A DNA stretch of 64,000 nucleotides from Saprospiraceae bacterium (GCA_016787345.1 JAEUUU010000159.1:49538-113537), one strand, 5' to 3'. Numbered from the stretch's first letter, positions 25,801 to 34,248 are shown. Numbers and translations are program-made. The notes: generated by a model not told the origin, from the sequence alone.

Positions 25801-26393
25801 GCGAAACCCAGCGCGAACTGCCGCTGGCCCGCTGCGAAGGCCAGGGCTACATTCACTACAACAAGGGCAGCGCCTCGATGTATTATTTGAAGGAAATGAT
25901 CGGTGAAGACCAGGTCAATGCCGCCCTGCGCGCTTTTCTTGAAAAATATCGCTATGCCCCGCCGCCCTACCCGGTCAGCCTCGATGCCATCGACGAGTTT
26001 TACGCCCACACACCCGATTCGCTCGATTACGTGGTCAAAGACCTGTTTGAAGACATCACCTTGTTTGAAAACCGCTGCAAGGAAGGCACGGCCAAAGACC
26101 TCGGGAACGGCAAATGGGAAGTTACCATCCGGGTCGATTGCCAAAAACTGAAAGCCGACGACCTGGGCAAGGAAACCGAGGCCGCGCTGAACGACTACAT
26201 CGAGATCGGCGCCTTTGCCAAGCCAGAAGGCGACAGGAAGTACGGCAAAACCCTTTACCGGCAACGGGTGAAAATCACGCAGCCGACCTCGTACTTCACC
26301 TTCACTGTGGATGAAAAACCGGACAAAGCCGGTGTCGATCCCTTCTCTTTACTGGTGGATCGCAACCCGGAGGACAATTTGAAAGAGTTGTAA
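22803..26393 (+). CDS. ABC transporter permease fused to M1-family aminopeptidase
   Basis: 1196 residues from ATG 22803. The N-terminal half (about 1-620) holds two sets of about six membrane helices of an ABC-2-type permease ('FELRSWLRSPMPWIFLFI' at the start). After a last helix near 575-600 comes a periplasm-side M1 gluzincin domain: zinc motif 'AAHEIGHQYWGHQ' (HEXXH at about 938-942) with the second Glu in 'GGEMLVETFAQW' about 20 residues later. The fusion is a known Bacteroidota architecture, probably coupling export to peptide cleavage. Its ATPase is most likely the product of 20637-21506. Its stop codon abuts the stop of the convergent gene at 26394. Confidence 0.9.
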   Translation: MFKTFFQFELRSWLRSPMPWIFLFIIALLSFFGTISDEVTIGGSFGNVWKNAPFVAQNWYGVFSLLCILLTTAFLNSAAIRDFERQTSQIIFSKPIGKAGYYFGHFAAALLVSIIPMLGVSLGMWTGAGLNSVFNWLEPNRFGPFEANGHLMGILIFALPNSLFVGGVLYAVAINTRSTLYSFVAATALLVGYIVAGNLLRDLDNEQLAMLLDPFGFRAFSIETKYWTVDEKNHQALGLAGGLLLNRLLWSAVGLAILFLGYRLFDFSEKKSGGKKAAKADEGEEGIALKSLGDLPRVAVSGSTGTIFSQLWSQFKTEWLGIVRSTAFILLAILGLLNCVPNLFSANDGYGTHELPVTYTMVNLIRGSFYMFSIIIMVYFSGMVIWKERSNRISEITDALPTKNWTAWAGKFKAVLGVMLVLQILVMLAAMLAQKMLGFNDLNLWVYIREMLIVDMLGFAFMLALAFFVQALSPNMYLGFFITIMFIIVNSFVWSTVKIESNMVEFAATPSYILSDFYGYQPFGKGLFWFNAYWGLFCALLALAAILMWPRGKESGWKKRFKIARMEWAQYRVFGYSAIVLFLLTGGWTYYNTQILNKYVNSGKQERYQFDYEIKYKKFEGRPQPRVYDVKYDIDLRPETRSLFVTGQFKARNISGKSIDTLYVNTPQYGKFDIKNERLSLLHNDSALHWRMYKFEPALQPGDSLTLEFTTRFEPKGFENEVTWSRIVQNGSFFDNTDIMPIFGYQEGNEMGDKNRRQHYGLPEKSRRPALNHQDTLHRMDAYIGLNSDWVNVETVIRTAPDQIAIGPGSLLREWEENGRRCFQYKLDHASFNFYSFLSARYEVARRDWNGVKLEVYYQPGHDFNVERMLGAMEKSLDYFTKNFGPYYHKQCRIIEFPRFSDFAQSFPGTMPYSEGVGFIQDFRPEDDDIDLMFYVAAHEIGHQYWGHQECGAQMQGGEMLVETFAQWSALMVMEHEYGRDQMRKFLRYEMDRYLRARGRETQRELPLARCEGQGYIHYNKGSASMYYLKEMIGEDQVNAALRAFLEKYRYAPPPYPVSLDAIDEFYAHTPDSLDYVVKDLFEDITLFENRCKEGTAKDLGNGKWEVTIRVDCQKLKADDLGKETEAALNDYIEIGAFAKPEGDRKYGKTLYRQRVKITQPTSYFTFTVDEKPDKAGVDPFSLLVDRNPEDNLKEL

Positions 26394-27161
26394 TCAATCG
26401 CTGTTTTTCAGTTTCTCCGGTATTTCGACCGGCCGCAGTTCGGCCAGGTTGAACAGCTCGGTTTTGCCCTCTTTTTTCAACAGTTCGACGAGGTGGCGGC
26501 AGTTTTCAAAAAAGACTTCCGCCTCGTCGGGGTTGAGTTTTTTGCGGGGTTTGTAGGCGAGAAAATAGTAATTGTTGCCTTCGAGGTGCGACGGCGGGCG
26601 TTCGGTGAGGAACTCGCGCACGGCGCCCGAAAACTTGTCGCGCACCAGCTCGCTCAATTCGCCGTTGAGGCGGAAGCGTTCGGAAAACTCGGGGTGTTCC
26701 TCGAAATTGATATCGCTGGAGAGCCCCAGGCGGTCGAGCACTTTGTGGTACCAGGTTTCGGGCTTGAGTTTAAAATTGGGCAAAAACCAGTCTTTGTCGT
26801 TGGCGAAAAAAACGGTTTGTACGATCCGGCGCCGGCTGTTGTTGGATGAGACGTAGTAGGTGTAATCGAAGAGGTGCACTTCGGTATCGCCGATTTTACC
26901 GGAGAGTACGTTGGTGATTTTGCCGCTGTGCCACCAGCGCCGCATGCGATGGAAGAGGTCGAAGGATTTCAACTGCTGAAGCAGTCCGAAGTCGTCTTTT
27001 TCCCGAAACTGAAGACCCAGTCTTTGGGCCATGGCGGACAACTGTATGCGGCGTTTGCGGTCCGTTTCGCGGCGGTGGTAAAGCCGGCCGGCGGCAAAGG
27101 CGCCCGCGGCGAAAAGAAACACGAGGGGAATGACAAATGGGGCAATCACCAGAAAGAGCAT
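26394..27161 (-). CDS. Membrane-anchored protein of unknown function
   Basis: 255 residues from ATG 27161. One N-terminal helix (about 3-25, LVIAPFVIPLVFLFAAGAFA) followed by a basic stop-transfer segment (YHRRETDRKRR) and a soluble cytosolic-side domain. Features such as 'LGLQFREKDDFGLLQQLKSFDLF', 'NVLSGKIGDTEVHLFDYTYY' and 'QTVFFANDKDW' resemble the DUF3137/DUF3592-like 'membrane test' proteins in layout, but I cannot assign a family firmly. Single-gene unit converging on the permease-peptidase gene with no spacer between the stop codons. Confidence 0.65.
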   Translation of the reverse strand: MLFLVIAPFVIPLVFLFAAGAFAAGRLYHRRETDRKRRIQLSAMAQRLGLQFREKDDFGLLQQLKSFDLFHRMRRWWHSGKITNVLSGKIGDTEVHLFDYTYYVSSNNSRRRIVQTVFFANDKDWFLPNFKLKPETWYHKVLDRLGLSSDINFEEHPEFSERFRLNGELSELVRDKFSGAVREFLTERPPSHLEGNNYYFLAYKPRKKLNPDEAEVFFENCRHLVELLKKEGKTELFNLAELRPVEIPEKLKNSD

Positions 27162-27216
27162 ATTTGAAGGACATTTGGATTTGTCCCGGCAAGTTGGGCG
27201 ACGCCGCGCATTTTTC

Positions 27217-27254
27217 CAAAAAAAAGAGACCTGAACCGACAAAATATCGGTCAG
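27217..27254 (-). terminator. Intrinsic terminator of the cytochrome c gene
   Basis: On the minus strand CCTGACCGA (27254-27246) pairs with TCGGTTCAGG (27238-27229) with one bulged base, and is followed by TCTC and eight T (27224-27217). Confidence 0.75.
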
Positions 27255-27286
27255 GCCTCCATGTTTTCAGAAAGATTGAAGCGTGC

Positions 27287-27898
27287 TTAACTTTTAGCGG
27301 CGTCGGGCGGGATGGGCGCCGGCACGATGTTTTTCACCGGCGGCAGGCTTTTCAGGAAAGCGAACAGGGCTTTCAGTTCGTCGTCGGTCATCTGGGCATA
27401 ATTGGGCCAGGGCATAGGCGGAAGCAGAGGGCGGGAGCTTTCCATGCCTTTGTACTTGCCTTTGCGGATGGCGGTCATGAACTGTTCTTCCGTCCAGGCG
27501 CCCAGGCCGGTATCGTCGGGCGTCAGGTTGGAGGAGAAGGAGGTGCCCCATGCGCCTTGCCAGGCAGAGAGGTGTTCGTTGGTGATCGTCCAGCCCATTT
27601 GCTGAGGCGATGCGGGTTTGAAAGAGGGCAACGAACCGTCGGCCGGGTGCCCCGAGAGGCGGCGCGACATGTCGGGCGCGGGGCCCTGTGCCGTCATGAT
27701 TTTTGGGGTGTGGCAGTCGTCGCAGCCGGAGATGGTCGCCAGGTGTTTGCCCCATTCCACTTGCGAGGCATAGCCGCCAAAACTGGCAGCGGGCGTGGCG
27801 TTGGCTTCGGGTTTGGGAGAAGCGGCCTGATCGCAAGCCGCGGCAAAAAACAACAGGATCAGGGACAGGAAGACAGAGAACGATAGGGTAGTTTTCAT
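27287..27898 (-). CDS. Lipoprotein c-type cytochrome
   Basis: 203 residues from ATG 27898. Signal peptide with lipobox (FFAAAC, Cys22), so anchored on the outside. One haem c motif, CDDCH (about 59-63), and a C-terminal 'KYKGMESSRPLLPPMPWPNYAQM' in which a Met can be the sixth haem ligand. The length and the 'MTDDELKALFAFLKSLP' end are typical of class I cytochromes that act as electron carriers to oxidases or dehydrogenases. Isolated, with its own terminator. A candidate -7 box with one mismatch (GACCTTTG) lies about 98 bases upstream. Confidence 0.88.
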   Translation of the reverse strand: MKTTLSFSVFLSLILLFFAAACDQAASPKPEANATPAASFGGYASQVEWGKHLATISGCDDCHTPKIMTAQGPAPDMSRRLSGHPADGSLPSFKPASPQQMGWTITNEHLSAWQGAWGTSFSSNLTPDDTGLGAWTEEQFMTAIRKGKYKGMESSRPLLPPMPWPNYAQMTDDELKALFAFLKSLPPVKNIVPAPIPPDAAKS

Positions 27899-28139
27899 CT
27901 TTGATAAGCTAGTGATAAAATTGAATGAATTGGCGTTAGACAGGGTTCCTTTCGCACCGGGTTGCAAGGCTGCAAGTATATTTCTTTCCGGCGAAACAAA
28001 GGTCCGGCCTTGTCCAGGTATTCCCAATCGCATAAAAGGAGGAAAGTCGGCGGTAATGTGCGGCATTTGTCGCATAAAAATGTGAGTGCCGTATTTCGTC
28101 CGTTTTTTTGCAACTTGCAGCGCTCTACTACTCCCTGTC

Positions 28140-31100
28140 GTGCTGATCGTTCACTCCCTGACGAAAAGGTTTCTTTGGTTGTGCCTGTCAATTTTGGCGC
28201 ATAGTCATCTGGTATTCGCCCAGTTGCCGGGTATCGCTTTTTTCCATTACAATTCTGAAGACGGGTTGCCCAACGACAATATCAGCGCGCTGACGCTCGA
28301 TCGCGAGGGGTTTCTGTGGGTGGGTACAACCGACGGACTGGCGCGTTTCGACGGGCGGCGTTTTGAAGTGTTCCGGCATACCGATAACGATCCGAAAACC
28401 ATCCCGAACAACATCATTTACGGGTTGGGCGCCGATGACAGGGGGCGTATCTGGGTGTCGACCGAAAGAGGGCTTTGCTGGTACGACGCTTACAACCGCG
28501 CCTTTCGCCAGTTTCCGCTGCACAAACTCGGCGCCGAAAATGACCCTCATTTAGGCTGGCTTTCCAACCTCTCGGTGGGCAGCGACGGGTATGGCTGGAT
28601 TGCGGCGAGCAATTTTCTCCTGCGCATCGATCTGAACACACTGGACACACTCTATTACCCGTATCCCGACAACCTGAACGGCGCCAGCACCTTTTTTGAA
28701 GACAGCGATCAGCGCATCTGGCTCAATATTATGGGGCGTACGTATCGCTTTTACCGCGAAACCGGCCAGTTCAAATATTACCTCGGCCATATCGACGGCC
28801 ATCCATCCACCGGCGGGTTCGGTGAAGATTCGCAGGGCAGGGTCTGGTCGAGCAGCTGGGGCAACGGTTTTTACCATTACGACGCGGCAGCCGATCGTTT
28901 TGTCGACTTTCCCGACCGGCATGCGATCGCTTCCTGTTTTCTTTTCGACGACCTGCCCGGTTATGGTCCTTCTATCTGGGTTGGCGGCGGCGTCTACGGC
29001 ATTTACATCCTGACCTTGCGCGATACGGTTGCCCATGAGTTTCCAAACAGGCATCTGGAGCCGTATTCTCACAACAGAACGCGGGTAATGGCCATGGTGC
29101 GCGATTCAACGACCGGCATCGTATGGCTCGGCACAGAAGGCGGTTTGGAAAAATACGACCCCAGAGATCTGAAATGCAGCCGAAACTATTTGCCCGAAGC
29201 GGAGTCGTCGGGGCAGTTTGTGGCTTTTTCACAAATGCTTCAAGACCCGCTCGACCAGGACCGGTACTGGATCGCCGTGTGGGGGAGCGGCCTTTTTGAG
29301 TGGCATCGAAAAGAAAACCGCTACAAATACTACGGTACCGCTGCGGGTTTGCATGACCTGGAGCCCTTCGGTATGGTGCTGAGCCGAAACGGTACCTTAT
29401 GGCTGGCCCAGGTCAACGGCGTGCAGGAAGTGGATACGCGGACCGGACGCTCGCTCCGGGTGCTGGGTCCCGGTTTCCTGAAAACGCCGCGCATCAACCA
29501 CAAAATACTGAGCATAGAGGAAGGCGCCGACGGCAGTATCTGGATCGGTGCAAACTATGAAGGCTTGTTCCGCCTCAACCCGACCACTAACCGGGTGGTG
29601 AAGATCGAACTTCCGGGCATTCTAGATCGCTCCAAAACGCAAAGAATCAACAGTTTGCTCAAAGACAGCCGCCATCATGTGTACATCGGTTCCGACGACG
29701 GCCTCTACCGCTGCAGCGAAAATGAAACCCGGGCCGAACTGATCTGGAGAAAGCCGGAATGGCAACTTGGCTTTGGCGATATGACCTTCGACAGCCTGGG
29801 CCGTCTGTGGGCCGCCACGCGCGACGGCGCCTTGTGTTTTAACGAAAATGGCGTGCTGGTCGACAGCCTCAACTCCCGAAACGGGCTACCCAACCGCCTC
29901 GTCTTTTACCTCACCACCGACCGCCAGGGGCAACTGTGGGTGGGCACCGGCAACGGCCTGTTTCGCTACGACCCGCAAAAACGGGTGGTAACCTCCTCCT
30001 TTACCAAAAAAGACGGCTTGTTCAGCAACTCCATCGAAAACATGCTGGTGACCCTTCCTACGGGCGAAGTGTGCGTGGGGCACATGTACAGTTTCAACCT
30101 GTTTGATCCGGAATACCTGCCTCAAAATACCATTGCTCCCAAAGTCGTACTCTCGGGGTTAAAAGTGTTGAACAGACCGCGTTGGCCCGGCCCCGAACAA
30201 ATGCTGGTGCTGAATCCGGGCGAAAATGTGGTGAGTTTTGATTTTTCGGTGTTGAATTTTACCCAACCCGAAGCAACCATCCTGTCGTACCGCCTGATCG
30301 GGTTCTCGGAAGAGTGGGATACCTCGCATCCCGGCGTGCCGATTACCTACACCAATCTCGACGGCGGAGAATACGTCCTGCAAGTCAAGGCGATCAACGG
30401 CGACGGCATGGAAAGCGCCTGGCCGTACGAATTGCGCATCGAGGTCATTCCGCCCTATTACAAAACCGGCTGGTTCCGGATGCTCATCTCGCTGGCGATC
30501 GTGGGACTGGTATCGCTGGCGTTCTGGTATCGCGAACAGCAGCAGCGCCGGCTCGATGCCATCCGTCGGCGTATTGCCCGCGACCTGCACGACGACATGG
30601 GCAGCACCCTGAGCAGTATCCGTTTTTTTAGCGAAGTAGCCCAAAACCGGCTGGCCGGCGCCGAACACACCGATGCCCGCTCCCTGCTCCACCGCATCGC
30701 CGATAGCGCCGGAACCTTGTCGGACGCCGTTCGCGAGATCGTGTGGGCCATCGGCGGGAAAAATGACCAACTCGACGACCTCGTGACCCGTATGCGGGAG
30801 TTCGGACTGCGTATTTGCGAAGCAAAAAATATCAGTTTCAAAACCGATCTGCCCGATCCGATGCCGCAGCGCACCTTGCGCCCCGATCAGTTGCGCAATA
30901 TTTACCTGATTTTCAAAGAAGCCGTCAATAACGCCGCCAAATACGCCGATTGTACTGAAATACAACTTCGCCTGCGAATGCGCCGACAGTTTCTCACCCT
31001 CGAAATAAGCGACAATGGCCGAGGCTTCGACCCCGAGGCCGTCTCATCTCAAGGCGGCAATGGTTTGCCCAATCTCCGGCAACGCGCCGCTGAAATCGGC

Positions 31101-31166
31101 GGTAAACTTAGTCTGGAAACCGCCCCCGGCCAGGGCGTCCGGGTGGTGCTGACGGCAAAGGTTTGA
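28140..31166 (+). CDS. Two-component propeller sensor histidine kinase
   Basis: About 1008 residues from GTG 28140 (a GTG at 28086 in the same frame would add 18). A signal peptide (about 13-30, ending LVFAQ) leads into two seven-bladed propellers built from Reg_prop repeats ('GFLWVGTTDGLARFD', 'GRIWVSTERGLCWYD'), a Y_Y_Y domain ('SYRLIGFSEEWD'), one membrane helix (about 780-800), then a HisKA_3 box ('IARDLHDDMGSTLSSIRFF', His at about 817) and an HATPase domain ('EISDNGRGFDPE'). Such kinases usually pair with a NarL-type regulator, but none is next to it, so it is an orphan here. In Bacteroidota the family often senses oligosaccharides. Neither start choice is ATG; I prefer 28140 because the signal peptide then has a normal length. 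Confidence 0.87.
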   Translation: MLIVHSLTKRFLWLCLSILAHSHLVFAQLPGIAFFHYNSEDGLPNDNISALTLDREGFLWVGTTDGLARFDGRRFEVFRHTDNDPKTIPNNIIYGLGADDRGRIWVSTERGLCWYDAYNRAFRQFPLHKLGAENDPHLGWLSNLSVGSDGYGWIAASNFLLRIDLNTLDTLYYPYPDNLNGASTFFEDSDQRIWLNIMGRTYRFYRETGQFKYYLGHIDGHPSTGGFGEDSQGRVWSSSWGNGFYHYDAAADRFVDFPDRHAIASCFLFDDLPGYGPSIWVGGGVYGIYILTLRDTVAHEFPNRHLEPYSHNRTRVMAMVRDSTTGIVWLGTEGGLEKYDPRDLKCSRNYLPEAESSGQFVAFSQMLQDPLDQDRYWIAVWGSGLFEWHRKENRYKYYGTAAGLHDLEPFGMVLSRNGTLWLAQVNGVQEVDTRTGRSLRVLGPGFLKTPRINHKILSIEEGADGSIWIGANYEGLFRLNPTTNRVVKIELPGILDRSKTQRINSLLKDSRHHVYIGSDDGLYRCSENETRAELIWRKPEWQLGFGDMTFDSLGRLWAATRDGALCFNENGVLVDSLNSRNGLPNRLVFYLTTDRQGQLWVGTGNGLFRYDPQKRVVTSSFTKKDGLFSNSIENMLVTLPTGEVCVGHMYSFNLFDPEYLPQNTIAPKVVLSGLKVLNRPRWPGPEQMLVLNPGENVVSFDFSVLNFTQPEATILSYRLIGFSEEWDTSHPGVPITYTNLDGGEYVLQVKAINGDGMESAWPYELRIEVIPPYYKTGWFRMLISLAIVGLVSLAFWYREQQQRRLDAIRRRIARDLHDDMGSTLSSIRFFSEVAQNRLAGAEHTDARSLLHRIADSAGTLSDAVREIVWAIGGKNDQLDDLVTRMREFGLRICEAKNISFKTDLPDPMPQRTLRPDQLRNIYLIFKEAVNNAAKYADCTEIQLRLRMRRQFLTLEISDNGRGFDPEAVSSQGGNGLPNLRQRAAEIGGKLSLETAPGQGVRVVLTAKV

Positions 31167-32387
31167 TCAATTGTGGCCTTCCAATCCGCCGACCCAACCC
31201 GCCATCGCCATGCTCCATACCAGCGCTGCCATGCGGGCATCGTGCAGGAAATTATTGACCAGGCCATGCAGGAAAAAACTACTCAAACCCAGCAGCAGGA
31301 ATAAAGCCAGCCGGCGTTGCCCGGGAGTAGCTGCCCGGAAATAGTTTTGAGCGCCTTGTCTCAGGGCAGCCACAACGACCAGCAGCCACAACGCCAGTCC
31401 GGGCCAACCCGTTTCCGCCAGCGCCTGGGCGTATTCCGAATGCGCGCCGCCGCCCCGGCCGTAATTGCTCGGGTGGCGCCGGGTAATCGGCTCCACGACG
31501 CTGATGCGGGTCATTTCTTCCGGCTTTTGATACGGCAAATATTGGAAGGCGAATGTGCCGGGTCCGAAACCCGTCCAGGGCCGGTCGAACGACATGCGCC
31601 AGGCACACGACCAGCGGTTGAGGCGTTCGCGGGAGGAGACGTCGCCAGCCAGTTTGCCGGATAAATACGGCTGCCAGTAGGCCAGCGCCGCCAGGCAAGT
31701 CACGGTGAAAGCCAGCAGGACTTTTTTTTGCCAGTGCCGTTTCAACAAAAACCAGCAAGCCAGGTAAGCAGTGGTGAAAAGACTCAATGCCGCCGCCCGT
31801 GAAGCGGTAAGCAGAAGCGCGGCAACAAGCAACGCGATTGCGAGGCCTTTGTAGCGGGTCAATTTTTCTACAGTGCTTGTCGCCCCCCAAATCGCCATCA
31901 CCGTCACGGCGCCAAACACTGTGTGGTCGGCAAAAAAAGGCATGGGCGCCAGATTGGCCTGGACGCTTCGAAATTGATAAAAAAAGCCGTGGTGAATAAT
32001 CGTATACAGCGCCACTCCCGCCATCGACCAAAAGAAACCGGGCCATACTTTGCGCCAAAGACCCGGAAAAAGGGTCACTCCGACCCCGAACACCCACAAG
32101 TGTCCGATGCTCACCAGTACATATTTCCACGACACAATGGGCATGGAAGAGCTGAACGCCGTTGCACACAACCATACCGACCAAATCAAAATAGCGGTGT
32201 GAAATACCCTGAGTTTGGGCAGGGGAAAACCTGCCTGCCGCCAGGCCAGTAACAGCCCTATACCCGAAATGGCCAAAAGCGGTTCGGCAGGCAGTTCAAT
32301 TGCCCAATTCCCGAACGAATATTCCACCGACCAGGGAAGCATGGCAAACAGCACTTGATACAGGCGGACGAGCCAGACAGGCGGCAT
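31167..32387 (-). CDS. O-antigen ligase family membrane protein
   Basis: 406 residues with about ten to eleven hydrophobic helices and a large periplasmic loop near residues 260-335 that contains 'RPWTGFGPGTFAFQYLPY' and 'HPSNYGRGGGAHSEYAQALAETGW', the Wzy_C (O-antigen ligase/polymerase) signature with the conserved His and Glu. The enzyme would transfer or polymerise an undecaprenyl-linked glycan; O-antigen, exopolysaccharide and protein glycosylation are all possible. No other glycan genes flank it. The ATG at 32387 faces the radical SAM gene across a 66-base AT-rich divergent spacer; at the other end its stop abuts that of the propeller kinase. Confidence 0.85.
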   Translation of the reverse strand: MPPVWLVRLYQVLFAMLPWSVEYSFGNWAIELPAEPLLAISGIGLLLAWRQAGFPLPKLRVFHTAILIWSVWLCATAFSSSMPIVSWKYVLVSIGHLWVFGVGVTLFPGLWRKVWPGFFWSMAGVALYTIIHHGFFYQFRSVQANLAPMPFFADHTVFGAVTVMAIWGATSTVEKLTRYKGLAIALLVAALLLTASRAAALSLFTTAYLACWFLLKRHWQKKVLLAFTVTCLAALAYWQPYLSGKLAGDVSSRERLNRWSCAWRMSFDRPWTGFGPGTFAFQYLPYQKPEEMTRISVVEPITRRHPSNYGRGGGAHSEYAQALAETGWPGLALWLLVVVAALRQGAQNYFRAATPGQRRLALFLLLGLSSFFLHGLVNNFLHDARMAALVWSMAMAGWVGGLEGHN

Positions 32388-32453
32388 TTATAAATTTTTT
32401 GTTTTTAAAAATTAAATCAATTTGTTTAATTTGCATCCAAAATAAACACCCAC

Positions 32454-33551
32454 GTGGCAAAAAAACAACAGGATACCCATTCCCCGGCGACGCCCTACCT
32501 CAAAGGCCGGGGGGCGCAGATTAATCCGGGTACCCGCTTCGATCAGCACTTGCACGACGGTCAGCCGGTCGACTGGGCTTTGGTGGAAGCCGATTGGGAG
32601 ACGCCCGACCTGCCCACCGAATACCTCGAAACGCATCCGAAAACCATCCTCAACAAGGTCGAAAGTAGCGATATTCCGATGGAGTGGAGCCTGAATCCTT
32701 ACCAGGGCTGCGAACACGGCTGCATTTATTGCTACGCCCGCAACACACATCCTTACTGGGGCTTTTCGGCCGGCCTCGATTTTGAGCGCAAGATCCTGAT
32801 CAAACGCAATGCCGCCGAGTTGCTCGAAAAGGAATTGAAAAAAAAGACCTGGAAAGCCTCACCGGTCATGTTTGCCGGCAATACTGACGTGTATCAGCCC
32901 GCCGAGCGCAAATTCGGCATCACCCGCGCCTGTCTCGAAGTATTCTGGAAATACCGCCATCCCGTGGGCATTATCACCAAAAACAGCCTCGTGCTGCGTG
33001 ATCTCGATCTGCTCACCCGGCTGGCGTCCGAAAACCTGGTCAGCGTAGCCCTCAGTATCACGACCCTGAGCGACGAGCTCTGCCGTTTCCTCGAACCCCG
33101 CACCGCCACACCCCGGCAGCGTCTGCGCACCCTCGAAACGCTGGTGGGGCGCGGTATCCCGGTGTTCGTCATGATGGCGCCCATTATCCCCGGTCTCAAC
33201 GACCACGAAATACTGCCGCTCGCCAAAAAAGCAGCCGAACTGGGCGCCTCGGGTATCGGTCACGGCATGGTGCGGCTCAACGGCGACGTGGGCCTCATTT
33301 TTGAAGACTGGATTCGAAAAACCATGCCCGACCGCGCCGACAAGGTGCTCAACAAGATCCGCTCCACCCACAACGGCGAACTGTTCGATCACCGCCCCGG
33401 TCTGCGGATGCGCGGCGAAGGCAAAATCGCCGAGATCGTGTCGGCGCAGTTCAAACTGGCGCGGGAGCGTTATTTCAAGGACCGGAAAATGCCGAAACTG
33501 AATTGCGAACTGCATGAGCAGTTCAAGACGGGGCAGATGCGGTTGTTTTGA
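32454..33551 (+). CDS. PA0069-family radical SAM protein
   Basis: 365 residues from GTG 32454. The radical SAM cluster motif is CEHGCIYCYARNTHPYWG (Cys at about 87, 91 and 94; CxxxCxxC). The N-terminal 'GRGAQINPGTRFDQH' and 'LNPYQGCEHGC' segments are characteristic of the PA0069 group. The C-terminus has 'FKLARERYFKDRKMPKLN'. The family shares its core with spore photoproduct lyase, but its substrate is not established. The start is inferred from the family start and a near-consensus -7 box (TTAATTTG, 32426-32433) just upstream; no ATG is available. Confidence 0.9.
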   Translation: MAKKQQDTHSPATPYLKGRGAQINPGTRFDQHLHDGQPVDWALVEADWETPDLPTEYLETHPKTILNKVESSDIPMEWSLNPYQGCEHGCIYCYARNTHPYWGFSAGLDFERKILIKRNAAELLEKELKKKTWKASPVMFAGNTDVYQPAERKFGITRACLEVFWKYRHPVGIITKNSLVLRDLDLLTRLASENLVSVALSITTLSDELCRFLEPRTATPRQRLRTLETLVGRGIPVFVMMAPIIPGLNDHEILPLAKKAAELGASGIGHGMVRLNGDVGLIFEDWIRKTMPDRADKVLNKIRSTHNGELFDHRPGLRMRGEGKIAEIVSAQFKLARERYFKDRKMPKLNCELHEQFKTGQMRLF

Positions 33552-33560
33552 GAAAGGTTG

Positions 33561-33898
33561 TTACCTCTCAGATAACAGGCTCGCTACCTCATTTTTGAGG
33601 ATCGGTAAATGGTTTTTGATGACTGCCCAAACCTGTACGTCATCAATGCCGTCATATCCGTGTATAAGAAGGTTGCGAAAATCGATGATTCTGCGCTTTG
33701 ACGAAATTTGAACTTCTGATTGTAATTTGGTTAGGCGGGTGAGCGCTCTCCAATAATTTCAAATTCCCTTTCAACTGCTCTTTTAACCGTGTAATTACGT
33801 TCGTAATCATTATACGATACACAGGAAGACAAATGATGGTCAATGCCGCGTATGGCTTCCTGGATATGAGACAGCAACATGAGTTCTTCTCTAAGCAT
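33561..33898 (-). pseudogene. hepT: HepT-like HEPN toxin gene with one-base frameshift
   Basis: From ATG 33898 the frame reads MLREELMLLSHIQEAIRGI ... EREFEIIGE and then meets a stop at 33731. The normal HepT continuation is present in the next frame: ALTRLTKLQ ... RNLLIHGY ... ending at a stop at 33561. Total length is 338 bases, one short of 113 codons, so a single base is missing at about 33744-33748, inside the conserved 'EIIGEA' region. The HEPN ribonuclease motif R-N-x3-H (RNLLIHGY) lies after the break. Its start overlaps the end of mntA by 8 bases. It may be an inactivated toxin, a site of programmed frameshifting, or an assembly error. Confidence 0.8.
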
Positions 33899-34205
33899 AC
33901 ACCAGTTTGCTTTTTTCAGCGAGTTCAGCTTTGAAGTATGGGTTTTTGACAGATCGTTCAATCACTAAATCCACTTTCCTGCTATACAATTCTTGAATTG
34001 CATACCAAAGTGACCACCACAGTTCCCCGTTTTCGACGGGATCCAGATTATCTTCGAATGTGATCAGAAGGTCTATATCGCTATCCTCGTTAAAATTATG
34101 GGTCAAAACCGATCCAAAAGCATATGCGCTGACCACCTTGTGCGTTTTTAACAAACGAATCAGGTCAGGCATTTTTTGAGCAAAATATGGGTGGAATTGC
34201 GCCAT
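33891..34205 (-). CDS. mntA: MntA-like nucleotidyltransferase antitoxin
   Basis: 104 residues from ATG 34205. The minimal nucleotidyltransferase motif G-S-x10-D-x-D is complete: 'AFGSVLTHNFNEDSDIDLLI' (about 33-52), with the third Asp in 'RKVDLVIERSV' (about 82-92). MntA antitoxins adenylylate their HEPN toxin HepT on a Tyr near the RNase motif. The partner gene directly follows with an 8-base overlap but is frameshifted. The gene has its own strong promoter in the 43-base gap after murA. Retention of an intact antitoxin beside a broken toxin is a common decay pattern. Confidence 0.88.
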   Translation of the reverse strand: MAQFHPYFAQKMPDLIRLLKTHKVVSAYAFGSVLTHNFNEDSDIDLLITFEDNLDPVENGELWWSLWYAIQELYSRKVDLVIERSVKNPYFKAELAEKSKLVYA

Positions 34206-34213
34206 GATTGAAG

Positions 34214-34244
34214 CAAAAATAGTAGTTTTTGACCAGAAAGCAAA
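34214..34244 (-). promoter_or_regulatory. Promoter of mntA-hepT (TTTG-N19-TATTTTTG)
   Basis: On the minus strand TTTG (34244-34241), 19 bases, then TATTTTTG (34221-34214): both Bacteroidota elements exact, spacing typical. Only eight bases separate the -7 box from the ATG at 34205, so the leader would be about four bases. Confidence 0.8.
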
Positions 34245-34248
34245 CCAC

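Noticed and set aside
23793-26264. An 823-codon open frame antisense to the permease-peptidase gene
   Set aside because: Long antisense frames are expected in GC-rich coding DNA; its product has no recognisable domain, is rich in His/Val/Arg shadow composition, and the sense gene has clear motifs.
33550-33569. Hairpin GAGAAAGGT / ACCTCTC between the radical SAM gene and hepT
   Set aside because: Stem is short with bulges and no T-tract follows on either strand; not convincing as a terminator.
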